Below, in pieces: positions 1 through 5,780 of a stretch of 8,227 bases of DNA (positions are counted from its first letter, which is position 1; every line of letters begins with the position of its first letter). Both the position numbers and the translations under genes were made by a program. A model generated the notes under the pieces. It had not been told where the DNA came from, ran no database searches, and was given only the letters and a program-made list of their open reading frames with translations. Source of the stretch: JBKPDV01 sp046728075 (GTDB lineage Bacteria; Acidobacteriota; Thermoanaerobaculia; UBA5066; Gp7-AA6); the NCBI GenBank assembly GCA_046728075.1, contig JBKPDV010000131.1, positions 1-8,227 on the forward strand, read 5' to 3'.

Positions 1-340
1 CTCATCCGGTCGGTACCGGAGCGGGGGCTGCTGGCGGCGCGGCTACCGGCGCAGTTGTCGGGGCGGCTGTGGGTGGTCCCGTCGGCGCAGTCGCGGGGGC
101 TGCCGTGGGAGGCGTGGCCGGCGCGGCGGCTGGACACAAGATCGGTGAAGTGGTCAATCCGACAGGAAAGCCGGGTTCCCAACCGGTTGGTACCGGACTG
201 GGAACAGCTGGCGGTGCGGCTACCGGCGCAGTCATCGGGGCGGCTGTGGGTGGTCCCGTCGGCGCAGTCGCGGGAGCTGCGGTGGGAGGCGTGGCCGGCG
301 CAGCGGCTGGACACAAGGTCGGTGAAGCGGTCAATCCGAC
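1..340 (+). repeat. Direct tandem repeat, 177-bp period, inside glycine-zipper gene
   Basis: Bases 12-163 and 189-340 align without gaps, with about a dozen mismatches over roughly 150 bp. Both copies begin GGTACCGGA and end GGTCAATCCGAC. The period of 177 bp is exactly 59 codons, so the duplication preserves the reading frame. Bases 1-11 also resemble 178-188, just before the second copy, so the array may continue left of the window. Each unit encodes one Gly/Ala hairpin plus an H-K-x-G-E-x-V-N-P-T end. Several differences are silent or conservative (I/V, V/A), which suggests the copies were under protein-level selection after duplication. Confidence 0.9.
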
Positions 341-538
341 GCCAGGAGGAGAATTGGCGCCAGAACCTCAAGAATCGTCTCGTCCCGGAAAATCCCAACT
401 CGGACTATGAAGCGGCTTCGGATTGGAGAATGCGAGCCGTTCCGAGTATGAGAACCCGAACTTGACCGAACCTGAAGGGATCTGAAAGGCAAATGGGACA
501 AAGGTGAAGTGCTCACTTGGGGTCAGTCATCCCTGTGA
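3..538 (+). pseudogene. Glycine-zipper membrane protein, 5'-truncated by window, tail broken by frameshifts
   Basis: The intact frame runs from the window edge to the TGA at 408-410. It is almost entirely Gly, Ala and Val with GxxxG-type spacing (for example GAAVGGPVGAVAGAAVGG), as expected for a two-helix glycine-zipper hairpin packed in a membrane. Each of two copies ends in HK(I/V)GE(V/A)VNPT. From memory, proteins with this HKxGExVNPT ending usually continue into a hydrophilic tail rich in W, Y and E. Such a tail is readable here, but in pieces: EENWRQNLKNRLVPENP in the +1 frame (about 346-414), FGLENASRSEYENPN back in the original frame (417-461), and DLKGKWDKGEVLTWGQ in the third frame (479-526), ending at TGA 536-538. 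I infer at least three indels around 340-346, 410-417 and 476-480. The alternative is that the protein simply stops at 410 or that the assembly has indel errors. Function is unknown; a structural or stress-related envelope role is only a guess. Confidence 0.6.
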
Positions 539-546
539 CTGACCCC
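519..546. repeat. Perfect 11-bp inverted repeat (hairpin), possible REP-like palindrome
   Basis: GGGGTCAGTCA (519-529) is exactly complementary to TGACTGACCCC (536-546), with a 6-base loop TCCCTG. A T518/G547 wobble could extend the stem. No T-run follows on either strand, so it does not look like a standard intrinsic terminator. It sits at the 3' end of the frame-shattered glycine-zipper tail and overlaps its last codons. From memory, dispersed GGGGxCAGTC-type palindromes occur in environmental genomes and some are mobilised by REP-associated transposases; only one copy is visible here. Confidence 0.7.
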
Positions 547-587
547 GAGAGCTTCCCCGAGGTTTCTGGAGGAAAGGTGGAACTCAC

Positions 588-788
588 ATGAGCAGCCAAC
601 CAGTTCGCGCGACCCCGGGACTGACTCTTCGGCATTGGACCATCGACAGCCGGGAGTTTGTCGGAGGATCCCAACGACCGGCTCCGACTCAGTCCTTTTC
701 GGCGGAGCACGCTGACGGCAGCCAGACCGATCGTCTCGCATCGAAGCTCACGGAAGTCAAGTCCGAGCTCGCGCGCCGAGACAGCTGA
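588..788 (+). CDS. Small hypothetical protein, 66 aa
   Basis: I do not recognise this ORF. It starts at ATG 588 and is preceded by a purine-rich stretch, GGAGGAAAGGTGG (568-580). GGTGG lies 7 bases upstream of the ATG, a good Shine-Dalgarno distance. The product is hydrophilic with no signal peptide, membrane segment or cysteine. Its last third is strongly charged (SKLTEVKSELARRDS) and could form a short amphipathic helix or coiled coil. It is isolated between the decayed glycine-zipper gene and a non-coding stretch. An overlapping frame is also open across the same bases, which is common at this GC content, so the coding call rests mainly on the ribosome-binding site and the plausible C-terminal helix. 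Confidence 0.4.
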   Translation: MSSQPVRATPGLTLRHWTIDSREFVGGSQRPAPTQSFSAEHADGSQTDRLASKLTEVKSELARRDS

Positions 789-1056
789 ACCACGTCGCTC
801 CCGCTTCCTCGCCCTGCGGGCGCACCCGCCCGTCGCTCGCCACAGTCGCTGCCTCGTCTTACCTCTTTAGGGAATGGCGGCCGCTCGGGTGAGCAGCGGC
901 TCCAGTCGCTGGGAGGTCTGAACTCCATCGAAACAAACGATTGGACGCGGGTCAGCGAGGCACACTATCGTAATGGTTCCGACTCCTCCGACGGCCCCAA
1001 CCCAGCAAACAATTGAGCTGCCCGCCGCCGGTCCTCGGCAGAAAGCGAGTGCCTCA
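789..1056. other. Non-coding stretch upstream of lipoprotein gene
   Basis: About 270 bases lie between the 66-aa ORF and the lipoprotein start. Open frames here are fragments without a ribosome-binding site or recognisable protein. The first half is C-rich; the second half becomes AT-richer around 920-975, where a weak promoter-like pair can be seen. I found no tRNA, riboswitch or strong terminator hairpin. Confidence 0.5.
941..971 (+). promoter_or_regulatory. Weak candidate sigma70-type promoter for lipoprotein cluster
   Basis: TTGGAC (941-946) and TATCGT (966-971) are separated by 19 bases in a locally AT-richer stretch. They match the -35 and -10 consensus at only three and four positions, so this is suggestive at best. 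A start just downstream would give an 80-base leader before the ATG at 1057. Confidence 0.25.
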
Positions 1057-1470
1057 ATGGAGAGAATTCTCTTCGCGGTCGTGGTGTCCTTACTGATCAC
1101 CGGGTGCATCACGTACCGCGACCCCCGCACGCAAACGGATCTCGATCGTGACGCAGAAATCTGGACGCGCGCGCACGGTCTGCGAGTCGCAATGAGCACA
1201 GACCAGCTCAAGGGTTGCTCATCGCTTGGGGTTGTGAGCGAGCGCTACTACGAAGGCCCGCCGGGCGACCCCGTGAAGAGGCCGATGGGCGCTGCTTGGC
1301 CGGAGTATATTCTCCGATTCAAGACGGCCCAGCTCGGCGGAAACGCCGCTCTCGCGAGCGCTCCCATCAAGAAATGGACCGGCCAACTCACCGAATGGCG
1401 TGTTCTCGGCGAGGCATATCTTTGTGGCGAACCGGCAGTAACAACTGCTTCGCGAGGTTTCAGCAAATGA
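1057..1470 (+). CDS. Outer-membrane-type lipoprotein, 137 aa, weak DUF4156/RcsF-like pattern
   Basis: I start at ATG 1057 because it gives a classical lipoprotein signal: MERILFAVVVSLLITGC, a short charged n-region, a hydrophobic core and the lipobox L-I-T-G-C with C17 as the lipidated residue. The frame is open upstream to ATG 973, but that start would bury the signal behind 28 Pro/Ala-rich residues. The mature protein begins TYRDPRTQTDLD. It then has CSSLGVVSERYYEG, a later AQLGGNAALA segment, and EAYLCGE near the end. The order 'C-x-x-LG', then 'LGGN', then a late Cys resembles small DUF4156/RcsF-like envelope lipoproteins; this is a pattern resemblance, not a firm assignment. The two non-lipobox cysteines could form a disulphide. 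Its stop overlaps the next start (ATGA), so the two are translationally coupled. Confidence 0.75.
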   Translation: MERILFAVVVSLLITGCITYRDPRTQTDLDRDAEIWTRAHGLRVAMSTDQLKGCSSLGVVSERYYEGPPGDPVKRPMGAAWPEYILRFKTAQLGGNAALASAPIKKWTGQLTEWRVLGEAYLCGEPAVTTASRGFSK

Positions 1471-1658
1471 TCGCTCCCATTCTGTTAGCCGCCGCGATCA
1501 TTATCCGCGAGCCGGTTGTTCCGGTGAAGCCGCCGACCACAGTCACCGACTCCTGGCTCTGCTCGCACGTCTCCGTGTTCTTCTGCCCGATCTTTCCGAC
1601 GCTTGGCGCGTCTGCTGCGCCGGCTCAGAGCCAGGTTGTCAAACCGAGGAAGCCGTAA
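1467..1658 (+). CDS. Small hypothetical protein with hydrophobic N-terminus, 63 aa
   Basis: The ATG at 1467 overlaps the TGA of the lipoprotein gene in the ATGA arrangement, the main argument that it is translated. The product begins MIAPILLAAAIII, a single hydrophobic stretch that could be a signal peptide or membrane anchor. A proline-rich linker follows (PVVPVKPPT), then a segment with two cysteines (WLCSHVSVFFCPIFP), and finally a basic end, VVKPRKP. I do not recognise a family. The Cys pair ten residues after the linker could be oxidised outside the membrane. It could be an accessory to the lipoprotein upstream. Confidence 0.5.
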   Translation: MIAPILLAAAIIIREPVVPVKPPTTVTDSWLCSHVSVFFCPIFPTLGASAAPAQSQVVKPRKP

Positions 1659-1666
1659 ACATTGCG

Positions 1667-1933
1667 ATGATGCAGTACGTCATCCGCAAGTGGAATTGCG
1701 GAAATTGTGGTCGGTCCAACGCCACCGAAATTGCGTTGGATGGGACGGCGAAGTGCGATTCCTGCGCCGATGTCATGAAGATTCAGCCGAGCGGGGCTCG
1801 CGGAGGCGAGACTCGCGATCAGCTGTCGGCATTCATACGCGCGGACGCCAGGACTCGACAGGGGGAGTGGGCGCGCACCGAGAGCGCTGGCAGGCGAGCG
1901 TTCCGGCACGCCGCCTGGCCAACCCGCGACTAG
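1667..1933 (+). CDS. Small zinc-ribbon protein, 88 aa
   Basis: The N-terminal 40 residues form a four-cysteine zinc ribbon: W9-N-C11-G-N-C14, a 15-residue spacer, then C30-D-S-C33. The CxxC pairs and the Trp just before the first pair are typical of stand-alone zinc ribbons. The remainder (about 48 residues) is Arg/Ala-rich, low in hydrophobics, and probably disordered. ATG 1667 and ATG 1670 are adjacent; either may be used. A GAGGAAG at 1646-1652 is somewhat distant. The gene follows the 63-aa gene by 8 bases, completing a three-gene run 1057-1933. Role unknown: nucleic-acid binding or protein interaction are both possible for such ribbons. Confidence 0.6.
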   Translation: MMQYVIRKWNCGNCGRSNATEIALDGTAKCDSCADVMKIQPSGARGGETRDQLSAFIRADARTRQGEWARTESAGRRAFRHAAWPTRD

Positions 1934-2019
1934 CCAGCCGAGCGAGGGACCACAGGCCCGGTCGTCGAGCGTCGGCTTCCCCGGTCACGCTTCGCGCGGT
2001 CGCGATAGTCTCTCGCGCG

Positions 2020-2937
2020 ATGTCCGACCAGATTGTCGTCCGCGGCCTGCGGAAGGAGTTTCCCAAGGTCCTCGCCGTGGCCGGGGTGGATCTCGACGTC
2101 GCCGCCGGCGAGGTGTTCGGCCTCCTCGGACCCAACGGCGCCGGCAAGACGACGACACTCGAGATGATCGAAGGCTTGACGGTGCCCGATGCCGGAGAGA
2201 TCGGGATTTGCGGCCTCAACTGGCGCCAGCACGCGCAGCAGATTCGCGCCCGGATCGGGGTGCAGCTGCAAGCGACCAGCCTCTACAACAAGATCACGCC
2301 GCGCGAAGCGCTCGATCTGTTCGGCAGCTACTACCCGAAGCGTCGCGGCACGGAGGAGCTCCTCGAGCTCGTGCAGTTGAAGGATAAGGCGGACGCCTAC
2401 CATGTCACGCTCTCCGGCGGCCAGGCTCAGCGGCTGGCGCTGGCGCTGGCGCTCGTGAACGATCCGGAAGTGGTTTTCCTGGATGAGCCCACCGCCGGCC
2501 TCGACCCGCAGGGCCGCCGTTCTCTGTGGGAGGTCGTGCGCGCGATGAAGGCGGAAGGGCGCACGACGATGCTCACCACGCACTACATGGACGAGGCCGA
2601 GGCGCTCTGCGACCGTCTGGCAATCCTCGATCACGGCAAAGTCCTCCGCTCAGGCACGCCGGCCGAGCTGATCGCGAGCCTGGGGATTCCGAGCGTCGTG
2701 GAGCTCACCTTCGACGGCACCGCGCCCGACCCCTTCGCCTTCGCTGCTCGGCTCGGCTCTCCCGTCGAGGCGCGCGGAGACGTCTGGGAGATTCCCACCC
2801 CGGATCCCAAGACCCTCCTGCCGCGGGTCTTCACCACGATCGAGAGCGAAAGCCTCGAGTACAACCAGGTGCATGTGCGCCGGGCCACGCTCGAGGACGT
2901 CTTCCTTCACCTGACCGGGCGCAGCCTGCGCGAGTGA
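2020..2937 (+). CDS. ABC-2 type exporter, ATP-binding subunit (DrrA/CcmA-like), 305 aa
   Basis: This is a complete nucleotide-binding subunit that would power export through the membrane partner encoded next door. Visible motifs: Walker A GPNGAGKTT (37-45), a Q-loop around Q82-Q84, signature LSGGQ (131-135), Walker B VVFLDEP (151-157), D-loop GLDP (160-163) and switch His in TTHYMDEAE (H188). The C-terminal 90 residues, ending with a LEDVFLHLTGR segment, are the extension usual in drug- and antibiotic-export ATPases of this class. ATG 2020 is chosen because the family homology begins at MSDQIVVRGLRKEF; the frame is open further upstream, but that sequence overlaps the zinc-ribbon gene and resembles nothing. 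No clear Shine-Dalgarno precedes the ATG. The permease starts 20 bases downstream, so the pair is an operon. Substrate cannot be told from sequence. Confidence 0.95.
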   Translation: MSDQIVVRGLRKEFPKVLAVAGVDLDVAAGEVFGLLGPNGAGKTTTLEMIEGLTVPDAGEIGICGLNWRQHAQQIRARIGVQLQATSLYNKITPREALDLFGSYYPKRRGTEELLELVQLKDKADAYHVTLSGGQAQRLALALALVNDPEVVFLDEPTAGLDPQGRRSLWEVVRAMKAEGRTTMLTTHYMDEAEALCDRLAILDHGKVLRSGTPAELIASLGIPSVVELTFDGTAPDPFAFAARLGSPVEARGDVWEIPTPDPKTLLPRVFTTIESESLEYNQVHVRRATLEDVFLHLTGRSLRE

Positions 2938-2957
2938 GCGGCAGAACGGAGACCACG

Positions 2958-4046
2958 ATGGATCATTCGAGCTTGCCCAGCCCGTTTCGACTTCTCTGGC
3001 AGCAGTTCCGCATCGAGTGGCGGCTCTACGCGCGCGACCGCGGCGCCATGTTCTGGACGTTCCTCTTCCCGCTGCTCATGCTCTTCGGATTCGGCGTCAT
3101 CTTCCGCTCCGGCGGGCCGCCGGCCTTGACGCTGGTGCGCGTCGCGCCGGCGCAGGAGACGGAGCGCGATCGCGCTTTCTTGAAGGCCCTGGAGGAATCC
3201 CGCTTGAAGATCATGACGCTGCCCGCTCCGCAAGCGGAGGAACGATGGAGCAAGGGCGGGACGATGGCGCAGCTGGAGAGCGTCGGCAACGGCTATCGGC
3301 TCCGGCTCAACAGCTATCTTCTCGTCCAGGGCCAGGTGGCGGCGCAGGCGGCGAGCCAGGCTTTCCTCGTGGCGCAGGCGCGGTGGAACGGTTCTCCGGA
3401 GCCGGATCGCATCCCGGTCGTGATCGAGAGCCCCGGCCATGCCCACTCCGCCAACTACGCCGCATTCCTCGTACCGGGGTTGATCGGCTTGAATCTGCTC
3501 ACGATGGGTCTCTTCTCCGTCGGCATGGTGACGGTCGCTTACCGCGAGAAGGGTAAGTTCCGTCGCCTCGCGGTGACGCCTCTTCCCAAGTGGGTCTTCC
3601 TGCTCGGCCAGATCCTGCAGCGCGTCACCGTGGTGGTGGCGCAGACCGTCTTGCTGTTGCTCGCGGCGCGATTGGGCTTCCATATCGTGAACCAGGGATC
3701 GAACCTTCTGCTGGCGGGTCTGATCGTTTTCGGGACCGCGACCTTCCTTGCGATGGGCTTCGCTCTGTCGAGCCTCGCCTCGACGATCGAAACCTACGGT
3801 CCGATCTCGAACCTCGTTTTCTTTCCGATGATGTTGCTCTCGGGGGTCTACTTCGGCCTTGACAGCGCGCCGCGGTGGATGCAGAAAGCCGTTTTCCTCC
3901 TGCCGCTCTCGCCCTATCTCCGTGTGCTGCGCGCCGTGTTCAACGACGGCGCCACGCTGGCCGGCCACGGCGCGGGCCTCGCCGTCCTCGGATCCTGGGC
4001 CGTGCTGTCCTTCGTGCTGGCCGTCAAGCGCTTTCGCTGGGTCTAA
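2958..4046 (+). CDS. ABC-2 type exporter, permease subunit, 362 aa
   Basis: This is the membrane partner of the preceding ATPase. The N-terminus has the typical pattern of a cytoplasmic amphipathic start (FRLLWQQFRIEWRLYARDR) followed by TM1 around residues 31-49 (FWTFLFPLLMLFGFGVIF). An extracytoplasmic domain of about 120 residues follows, and then five more hydrophobic segments between about 175 and 360, making six in all, as usual for ABC-2 permeases of this length. The conserved REKGKFRRLAVTPL segment after TM2 is the coupling region seen in these proteins. NLVFFPMMLLSGVYF and FLLPLSPYLRVLRA, towards the end, are also characteristic. GGAG at 2948-2951 lies 6 bases before ATG 2958. Probably exports a drug, lipid or small hydrophobic compound; the substrate is unknown. 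Confidence 0.93.
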   Translation: MDHSSLPSPFRLLWQQFRIEWRLYARDRGAMFWTFLFPLLMLFGFGVIFRSGGPPALTLVRVAPAQETERDRAFLKALEESRLKIMTLPAPQAEERWSKGGTMAQLESVGNGYRLRLNSYLLVQGQVAAQAASQAFLVAQARWNGSPEPDRIPVVIESPGHAHSANYAAFLVPGLIGLNLLTMGLFSVGMVTVAYREKGKFRRLAVTPLPKWVFLLGQILQRVTVVVAQTVLLLLAARLGFHIVNQGSNLLLAGLIVFGTATFLAMGFALSSLASTIETYGPISNLVFFPMMLLSGVYFGLDSAPRWMQKAVFLLPLSPYLRVLRAVFNDGATLAGHGAGLAVLGSWAVLSFVLAVKRFRWV

Positions 4047-4050
4047 CTCG

Positions 4051-4470
4051 ATGCTCCACGTGACTCCGAACATCCACATTTCCGATCACGAGCTGGACGA
4101 ACGGTTCGTGCGCGCATCCGGTCCCGGCGGTCAGAACGTCAACAAGGTCTCGACGGCGGTGGAATTGCGCTTCGATGTCCGCGCGTCCACTCTGGGGGAG
4201 GACGTGAAGGCCCGGTTAATCGCGCTGGCGGGAAAAAAGATGACAACCGGCGGGGTGCTTCTCATCGACAGCCGCGAGCATCGCACGCAGGCCCAGAATC
4301 GCGCCGCGGCTCGGGCCCGACTCGTGGCTCTGCTGCGAGAGGCCGCCAAACGGCCGAAGTCGCGGAAGAAGACCAGGCCGACCAGGGCCGCCCAGGAGCG
4401 GCGCCTCGTGGCGAAGGTTCAGCGCGGACGCGTCAAAGCGCGGCGCAGGCCGGTCAGCGGCGAGGAGTAG
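4051..4470 (+). CDS. arfB: ArfB/YaeJ-type peptidyl-tRNA hydrolase (ribosome rescue), 139 aa
   Basis: The product releases peptide from stalled ribosomes by hydrolysing peptidyl-tRNA, with no codon-recognition domain. The catalytic loop is clear: RASGPGGQNVNKVST with the GGQ at residues 26-28. TGGVLLIDSREHRTQAQNR follows, as in stand-alone release-factor-like hydrolases. The C-terminal third is a highly basic tail (KRPKSRKKTRPTRAAQERR, then VKARRR) of the kind that inserts into the empty mRNA channel. Length and architecture match E. coli YaeJ (140 aa) rather than RF1/RF2. ATG 4051 lies 4 bases after the permease stop, so it is probably cotranscribed with the exporter; functional linkage is not established. 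Confidence 0.93.
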   Translation: MLHVTPNIHISDHELDERFVRASGPGGQNVNKVSTAVELRFDVRASTLGEDVKARLIALAGKKMTTGGVLLIDSREHRTQAQNRAAARARLVALLREAAKRPKSRKKTRPTRAAQERRLVAKVQRGRVKARRRPVSGEE

Positions 4471-4481
4471 ACGACCGAATC

Positions 4482-4502
4482 AGCCGCGGTGTTCTCGCGG
4501 TT
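4482..4502 (+). terminator. Weak candidate intrinsic terminator between convergent genes
   Basis: CCGCG (4484-4488) pairs with CGCGG (4496-4500). The stem extends outward by one G-T wobble and one A-T pair, with a 7-base loop. It is followed by TTTCGTTTCC, a broken T-rich run. It lies 12 bases after the arfB stop in the 44-bp gap between convergent genes, the right place for a terminator, but the stem is short. Confidence 0.35.
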
Positions 4503-4514
4503 TCGTTTCCGGCG

Positions 4515-5327
4515 TCAGCGCGCCGAAGACCGGCCCGAACGCCCGGCCTTCACCATCGGATTATCGACCTTCGTGTATCCGGCCGGGATCTCCCAGGCCG
4601 AGGCGGGGATCGGACCGCGTCGGACCTCCGTCACCTCGCTGACGGTGGTGGTCGCGTGCCCCATGATGTTGATCTCTGTGGTCGTGGCCAGGGGATAGCC
4701 CCTCATGTTCTTGAACTTCTCCTGCATCTTCTCCACGCCTCTCGCCATCGGACCGAAGGCGGCCATCATGGTTTTCATGCTATCCGCGAGGCCCTTGTAC
4801 ATCTCCCACGCCTGAGCCGGGAACTGCAGCTCGCTGGTGAGGCACTCTTCGGTCTTCGAGATCGGGCCCATGGTGATGTTCCAGTTCACGCAGTTGTAGC
4901 CCGCGATTTTGCGGCTCGTGCCCGTCTTTTGCACATCGAAATCGAACATCCCACCCATGGCGTCCTCCATTTTCTTTCGGTCCTCGGGTGAGAGTTCGTT
5001 CATCTTTTCCTGGGCCTTCTTCATCTCCGGGCTGTTCATCCGCTCCTTCATCGTGGCCTCCATCTGTTCGACGTCCTGCCGGGTGATGACGTAGTAGGTC
5101 CTTTTCACGCCATCCAGGACCGTCATCTGGCCTGCCTTCACGTCGCAGATGGACTCCTTCCCGTCGCCCTGGGCATTGCGAACGTAGTCCCGGGAGAGAT
5201 AACTGGTGGCGGTCTCCGCCGGCTTGCCGTCCTTCGTCACTTTCGAGACGATCGTCAGGTCCTGGCCCAACGCAGGCACGCCGGCGGCAAACGCGAGCAC
5301 GGCAAGTGACCGAATCATGAGTCGCAT
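4515..5327 (-). CDS. Exported DUF4412-like protein, 270 aa
   Basis: A Sec signal peptide is evident (MRLMIRSLAVLAFAAGVPALG, cleavage near residues 21-22). The mature part starts DLTIVSKVTKDGKPAETATS, a beta-rich opening seen in DUF4412-type secreted proteins. A strand-rich section has the conserved-looking KAGQMTVLDGVKRTYYVIT. A Met/Glu/Lys-rich helical insertion (about 85-127, EQMEATMKERMNSPEMKKAQ and onward) interrupts the fold. The domain then resumes with KIAGYNCVNWNI and TEECLTSEL. Three cysteines remain in the mature chain (C61, C146, C162). The end, PASAWEIPAGYTKVDNPM, is the usual 'xxxFxVPxGYxK' type of closing strand in such proteins. AAGGAGG lies 5 bases before the ATG, a strong ribosome-binding site. 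The family has no established biochemical role; a periplasmic ligand-binding or lipoprotein-carrier-like fold is an inference. Confidence 0.85.
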   Translation of the reverse strand: MRLMIRSLAVLAFAAGVPALGQDLTIVSKVTKDGKPAETATSYLSRDYVRNAQGDGKESICDVKAGQMTVLDGVKRTYYVITRQDVEQMEATMKERMNSPEMKKAQEKMNELSPEDRKKMEDAMGGMFDFDVQKTGTSRKIAGYNCVNWNITMGPISKTEECLTSELQFPAQAWEMYKGLADSMKTMMAAFGPMARGVEKMQEKFKNMRGYPLATTTEINIMGHATTTVSEVTEVRRGPIPASAWEIPAGYTKVDNPMVKAGRSGRSSAR

Positions 5328-5332
5328 GGTTT

Positions 5333-5339
5333 CCTCCTT
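5333..5339 (-). promoter_or_regulatory. Strong Shine-Dalgarno site for the DUF4412-like gene
   Basis: Read on the minus strand this is AAGGAGG, 5 bases before the ATG at 5327. It fixes the start codon and suggests efficient translation. Confidence 0.85.
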
Positions 5340-5434
5340 GGGCCGCCTCTTTTGGGGATACAGGGCCGGTCCCGTTTCCTCGGGTTTTCCGGGGAATCAC
5401 TGGCGGAATTGCGCCTCCCGGCGTGCCTCGAATG

Positions 5435-5440
5435 ACTATA
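5435..5440 (-). promoter_or_regulatory. Possible -10 element for the DUF4412-like gene
   Basis: On the minus strand this reads TATAGT, matching five of six bases of the sigma70 -10 consensus, in otherwise very GC-rich sequence about 110 bases upstream of the gene. No convincing -35 is visible 16-18 bases further upstream, so the call is weak. Confidence 0.25.
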
Positions 5441-5560
5441 CCCTCGAGGAGGAGGTCCCGGTCGGGTCTGGAAGGCGGCGTGTCCCCCTCAACTGTGGAA
5501 CGGCACGACTCGAGTCGGGCGCCAGCCTCGTTGCGGGATAGAAGCAGGCGGATCTGGCTG

Positions 5561-5576
5561 CCGCAAAGCCTTGCGG
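5561..5576. repeat. Short perfect hairpin CCGCAA-AGCC-TTGCGG
   Basis: CCGCAA (5561-5566) and TTGCGG (5571-5576) are perfectly complementary around a 4-base loop. It is followed on the + strand by ATAGTTTGACG rather than a T-run, so it is a poor terminator. It lies immediately before the Gly/Trp-rich gene fragment and could be an operator, a transcript-end structure or chance. Confidence 0.35.
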
Positions 5577-5580
5577 ATAG

Positions 5581-5778
5581 TTTGACGAAATCGGGCGACC
5601 AGACCTCGTGTTCCATGCGCGATATGCCTTCGGAGCCGGATGGGGATGGGGCTTCGGATGGGGACCCGCCTGGGGGGATTCCGCTACGAATTCGGCTACG
5701 GCTGGGGAGCGCGCTGGTGCGGGCCCGGAGCCTTCTTCCGTCCAGGCTTTCGCAACGTCAACATCACACGCAACGTCA
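5581..5778 (+). pseudogene. Gly/Trp/Phe-rich protein fragment split by a frameshift at a G6 run
   Basis: Two frames join into one continuous low-complexity protein. The first frame (from 5581, just after an in-frame TAG; possible GTG start 5608) gives FHARYAFGAGWGWGFGWGP up to TGGGGGG at 5671-5677. The second frame then gives GGFRYEFGYGWGARWCGPG followed by AFFRPGFRNVNITRNV. One extra G in the run (G7 instead of G6) would fuse them exactly. The W/F/G-rich start followed by an 'NVNITRNV'-type stretch looks like the end of small, often exported or membrane-associated, aromatic-glycine-rich proteins. There is no ribosome-binding site, no signal sequence and no credible stop: the second frame runs on antisense through the cupin gene. 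I read it as a decayed remnant, or a sequencing error in a homopolymer. Confidence 0.45.
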
Positions 5779-5780
5779 TG

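Larger units (their letters stand above)
5340..5580. other. Intergenic region with palindromes
   Basis: No frame here encodes a recognisable protein. It presumably contains the promoter of the minus-strand DUF4412-like gene. Two symmetrical sequences stand out. One is a 12-base perfect palindrome, CGACTCGAGTCG (5506-5517). The other is a hairpin at 5561-5576, described separately. The sequence between is C/G-rich without obvious repeats. Confidence 0.5.

Noticed and set aside
1..340. CRISPR-like array
   Set aside because: The repeat is one long in-frame protein-coding unit with no spacers.
55..465. Alternative complete + strand ORF across the glycine-zipper repeats
   Set aside because: In the repeat region it is an Arg/Ser/Trp-rich shadow; only its final part (from about 346) looks like the real tail, best explained by a frameshift.
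973..1056. Upstream ATG for the lipoprotein
   Set aside because: It would place a Pro/Ala-rich 28-residue stretch before the lipoprotein signal and prevent normal export.
1603..2019. N-terminal extension of the ABC ATPase frame
   Set aside because: It overlaps the 63-aa and zinc-ribbon genes and is Arg/Ser-rich noise; homology starts at ATG 2020.
1930..2634. Minus-strand ORF opposite the ABC ATPase
   Set aside because: Fully antisense to a gene with all ATPase motifs; no own ribosome-binding site or family resemblance.
2907..4079. Long minus-strand ORF opposite the permease
   Set aside because: The product is rich in Arg, Glu, His and Gln with no motifs, as expected of an antisense shadow of a GC-rich gene.
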